Assembly: GCF_000284095.1 (NCBI RefSeq)
Contig: NC_017068.1
Location: 1,426,001 to 1,490,000 of the forward strand
From: Selenomonas ruminantium subsp. lactilytica TAM6421
Lineage (GTDB): Bacteria; Bacillota; Negativicutes; Selenomonadales; Selenomonadaceae
Direction of reading: 5' to 3'
DNA length: 64,000 bases
How positions within the stretch are numbered: the stretch's first letter is position 1; the number at the start of each line of letters is the position of its first letter. Below the pieces are notes generated by a model. That model worked only from the letters and a program-made list of their open reading frames with translations, did no database searches and had not been told where the DNA came from. Both the position numbers and the translations under genes were made by a program. Positions 61,343 to 64,000 of this stretch are shown here, one piece after another.

Positions 61343-62176
61343 ATGCTGCGAAAACTTGGCGGTTCACGCTCGGGCTATAACGCTTGGCGCCATCGTCTGC
61401 CATCAGACACATCAATAAGACGACAGGAAGTAAAAGAACAAATCCAGCGAATCTACGATGAGTCTCATCAGAACTATGGTGCGCCAAAAATCACATCAGA
61501 ACTGCGTAAAGCCGGAGAAATCATCTCTGAAAGGACTGTAGGTCAATATATGCGCCAGATGGGGCTTCGTGCTCAATGGGTTAAGCCCTGGGTTCCAACT
61601 ACCGTTGATCCAGACTTCAGTGACAGTCTGCAGAACATCTTGGATGAACAATTTAATCCGGAACGGCCTAATGCGGTTTGGTGCTCAGACATCACTTATG
61701 TATGGACAATTGACGGATTTGTATACTTGACCGGCATTATGGACTTGTACTCTCGCAAAATCATCGCATGGACGCTTTCTGACAGTTTAGAAGTAAGCTG
61801 CGTAACGGAAACAATTCAAAAAGCGAAATTACGCCGCCACCTCGATTTACCACTGATTATCCACTCAGACCGAGGCAGCCAATACGTAGCTAAAGAATAT
61901 AAGAAGGCCACCGCCCAAATGCAGCGGAGCTATTCCAAGAAAGCTTATCCATGGGATAATGCCTGTATCGAGTCATTTCACGCATTGATAAAGCGTGAAT
62001 GGCTGAATCGCTTTAGAATCCGGGATTTTAATCATGCTCACAGCCTAATTTTTGAGTATATTGAAGCATTTTATAATACAAAGCGGATTCACAGCCATTG
62101 TGAATATCTTTCGCCAGATGACTTTGAAAAACTTTACAATGCGAGCGTTGCTAGAGAATCACGATTGGTAAGTTGA
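61343..62176 (+). CDS. IS3-family OrfB, DDE transposase
   Basis: The frame is open from about 61262 and gives ITEAIYLQVSEQAEIAKEEG after a -1 slip from OrfA; the first ATG is 61343. Catalytic triad: WCSDITYVW, IIHSDRGSQYV and DNACIESFHALIKRE. Residues 20-75 are the HTH_21 region (YDESHQNYGAPKI). Likely made as an OrfAB fusion. Confidence 0.92.
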   Translation: MLRKLGGSRSGYNAWRHRLPSDTSIRRQEVKEQIQRIYDESHQNYGAPKITSELRKAGEIISERTVGQYMRQMGLRAQWVKPWVPTTVDPDFSDSLQNILDEQFNPERPNAVWCSDITYVWTIDGFVYLTGIMDLYSRKIIAWTLSDSLEVSCVTETIQKAKLRRHLDLPLIIHSDRGSQYVAKEYKKATAQMQRSYSKKAYPWDNACIESFHALIKREWLNRFRIRDFNHAHSLIFEYIEAFYNTKRIHSHCEYLSPDDFEKLYNASVARESRLVS

Positions 62177-62286
62177 AAATAATTAAAATTTCTCATTTTA
62201 TGTTGTACTAAATCTTGATATAGGACCAAGGGACCTGAATCAGTAATAGGGATTACGTAAGACAAAAAACAGAGAGGGGAATATGT

Positions 62287-62868
62287 TTGCGTAAACTCGC
62301 ATCTATTCAGGTCATTAAGAAGATTGAAGCTATCGAGGGAGCCGACCGCATTGAGAAAGCTACGGTGCTTGGCTGGCATGTAGTGGTCAAGAAGGGACTC
62401 TACAAAGAGGGAGACTTGGTAGTATATCTGGAGATTGATTCTGTACTGCCGAAGGCGTTGGCAGTGCGTGCAGAATTCACGGATAAGTATTTGAAGACTC
62501 GCCGGTTCAAAGGCATCTATTCACAGGGCATGTGCTTGCCTATTAGCGAACTGCCAGAGTGGTTACAGAAGAAGGGCATCAAAGAAGGTCAGGATGTGAC
62601 TACAGAACTGGGCATCACGAAGTACGAAGCAGACATCCGCAATGATGAGCAGTGGTGGAAGAAACATGCGAATAAACCTTTGCCGAAGAAATGGTATATG
62701 AATTTCCGCATCGGCCGCTGGTTCTGGAAGAAGTTCCTATATAAACCAACATCCGGGCCATTCCCCACAAACCTTGTTCCTAAAACAGATGAGACTCGTG
62801 TTCAGATTTTGGGCGATGTATTGAAGGGGGCTGCGGACAAAAAGTTGGACTCTGACGGAGGAGATTAA
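62287..62868 (+). pseudogene. RNA ligase, truncated by an insertion
   Basis: The first 175 residues match the N-terminal OB-fold part of bacterial RNA ligases of the DraRnl/Rnl5 kind (RKLASIQVIKKIEAIEGADR, VVVKKGLYKEGDLVVYLEID). The reading frame continues to NLVPKTDETRVQIL, where the nucleotidyltransferase domain with the catalytic Lys should begin, and then runs into the left end of an insertion sequence. The enzyme is therefore lost. TTG start with GAGAGGGGA upstream. Confidence 0.75.
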
Positions 62869-62869
62869 G

Positions 62870-63106
62870 ATGTCATTTTCATTAGAGCAGAAACAAAAAG
62901 CCTTGCAACTGTATGATGAAACGAAATCAGTAACCATGGTAATTGTTCGATTGGGATATCCAACACGTCAATGCCTGTATCGCTGGTTAAGAGAGAAACG
63001 CGCCTATAAAGTCTTTAAAAGTACGGAAGAAATTCATCAATACAGTAGAGCATCCTTTACATCCATCCGTGGAGACAAAATTAAATATTCTTCATCGTTG
63101 CTTTGA
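62870..63106 (+). CDS. IS150-like transposase N-terminal frame
   Basis: A 78-aa frame with an HTH (ALQLYDETKSVTMVIVRLGY, then CLYRWLREKR). Near 63045 the frame no longer matches the family: the next frame reads HPLHPSVETKLNILHRCFEL, the expected start of the second HTH. So there is a frameshift here, either a mutation or the normal OrfA/OrfB slip. GGAGGAG precedes the ATG. Confidence 0.7.
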   Translation: MSFSLEQKQKALQLYDETKSVTMVIVRLGYPTRQCLYRWLREKRAYKVFKSTEEIHQYSRASFTSIRGDKIKYSSSLL

Positions 63107-64000
63107 ACTTGGAGAGAATGTACAATTAGTATCAGAAGAAACAGGTTATTCAAGAACCGCTATATACACATGGCGAAGACGATACATCAAGGGAGGACGA
63201 TTGTCACTAATGAATTCGAAAGATATTCCCAGAGCGTGCTTAGAAGAAGGTTCCCCCAAGACATCACAGGAAGAATTGGATGATATGAAGCAAAAAATGC
63301 ATGATATGCAACTGGAAATGGATATCTTAAAAGAAACGATTGCTGTATTAAAAAAAGACCCAGGCATCAATCTAGACCCGCTAAAGAATCGGGAAAAGGT
63401 AGTGATAATTGATGCCTTACAACAAAAATATTCACTACCAGTGCTCTTGTTAAAGCTTGGCCTATCTAGAAGTAGTTATTATTACCAAAAGAAGGTACAG
63501 AACCGTATTGACAAATATGCCGACTTAAGAGAGAAAATTCGAGAACTATTCTTTAAGAGCCGACAATGCTATGGATACCGTCGTATTTATGGACTTCTTC
63601 GCCGCGAGGGAATTATTCTTTCCGAAAAGGTAATTCGGCGAATCATGTTCGAAGAAGGATTGCAAGTACCTGTTAAATCACATAAAAAGTACTCATCATA
63701 TCAAGGTGAAATAACCCCTTCCGTTGAAAATTTACTAAATCGGGATTTTCATGCAGATGCACCGAATAAAAAATGGCTCACTGATATAACAGAATTATCC
63801 ATATCCGCCGGCAAGGTTTATTTATCTGCTTTGGTAGATTGTTTTGATGGAATGATTGTTGCCTGGAGGTTGGGGACAAGTCCCAATGCCAATCTAGTGA
63901 ACAGTATGTTGGCAGACGGTATTCGTCAGCTTGGCCCTGGAGAGCATCCTATCGTCCATACAGATCGAGGATGCCATTATCGCTGGCCTGGTTGGATTAA
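63051..64000 (+). CDS. IS150-like transposase C-terminal frame, partial
   Basis: Open to the window end, with no start codon required if joined to the frame before it. It contains a second HTH (ETGYSRTAIYTWRRRYIKGG), a coiled coil (LDDMKQKMHDMQLEMDILKE), the HTH_21 region (SRQCYGYRRIYGLLRREG), WLTDITELSIS (first Asp) and VHTDRGCHYRW (second Asp). The Glu motif lies beyond base 64000. Confidence 0.85.

Larger units (their letters stand above)
60923..62210 (+). mobile_element. Complete IS3-family insertion sequence
   Basis: Imperfect terminal repeats of about 25 bp (TAGTACAAGTCAAAATGAGAAAT on the left, TAGTACAACATAAAATGAGAAAT on the right, read inwards) bound orfA and orfB. The exact target duplication cannot be decided from the flanks. 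Confidence 0.85.
62817..64000 (+). mobile_element. IS3-family (IS150-like) element, right end outside window
   Basis: Its left end is estimated at about 62817 (TGTATTGAAGGGGGCTGCGG), where similarity to RNA ligase stops. It carries two overlapping transposase frames and runs off the window. Confidence 0.75.

Overview
The window looks like a low-to-moderate G+C Firmicute with strong GGAGG-type ribosome binding sites, most likely a member of the Negativicutes such as a Selenomonas relative. This is an inference from protein style (DASS transporter, MobA/MobL relaxase, IS256 and IS3 elements) and not from a marker gene. About the first 56.2 kb is one integrated mobile element whose left end lies outside the window. 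The last 7.8 kb is host chromosome that has been broken up by insertion sequences.

Region 1 (1-21.4 kb) is a regulated accessory cluster. Two paralogous XRE-type regulators (814-1362, 6999-7529) sit among operons whose promoters carry the same 19-bp palindrome, GGTTGCCTNNNAGGCAACC. In four operons it ends exactly 20 nt before the -10 box. These operons encode membrane-anchored coiled-coil proteins, a Sel1-HPr-HAD protein split by a frameshift, PcfJ-like proteins, two FtsZ-like proteins with complementary active-site losses, and a TerY-P type signalling triad (Ser/Thr kinase, VWA protein, PP2C phosphatase) followed by a PH-like protein and a DUF1232 protein. Also present are a tandem triplet of unknown paralogues, a NERD-domain helicase on the minus strand and a broken LRAT-like gene.

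Region 2 (22.1-43.3 kb) is a second, differently ordered TerY-P type module (VWA, VWA, PP2C, kinase). It is joined in one tight operon to DNA-processing genes: a UPF1-like SF1 helicase, a winged-helix protein with a HEPN-like motif, a coiled-coil McrB-like AAA+ protein, a 1303-aa partner, a HerA-like ATPase with a disordered Ser/Asn-rich insert, two paralogous glycine-zipper membrane proteins and a small helical protein. The likely logic is sensing and phospho-signalling coupled to nucleic-acid attack and a membrane effector, so an anti-phage or stress-response system is the best guess.

Region 3 (43.4-56.2 kb) is the mobility block. An intact IS256-family element sits exactly on the stop codon of a MobA/MobL relaxase. 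An IncQ-like oriT lies between the relaxase and the accessory genes. Then come topoisomerase III, a sigma-like regulator, two small genes and two tandem large serine recombinases. The second recombinase reads across the right junction into a DASS transporter gene that the insertion has beheaded.

Region 4 (56.2-64.0 kb) is host DNA: the truncated DASS transporter, a YczE-type membrane protein, an HD hydrolase, a truncated IS256 copy fused to a helicase fragment, a YgbA-family protein, a complete IS3-family element, an RNA ligase truncated by a second IS3-type element, and that element running off the window end.
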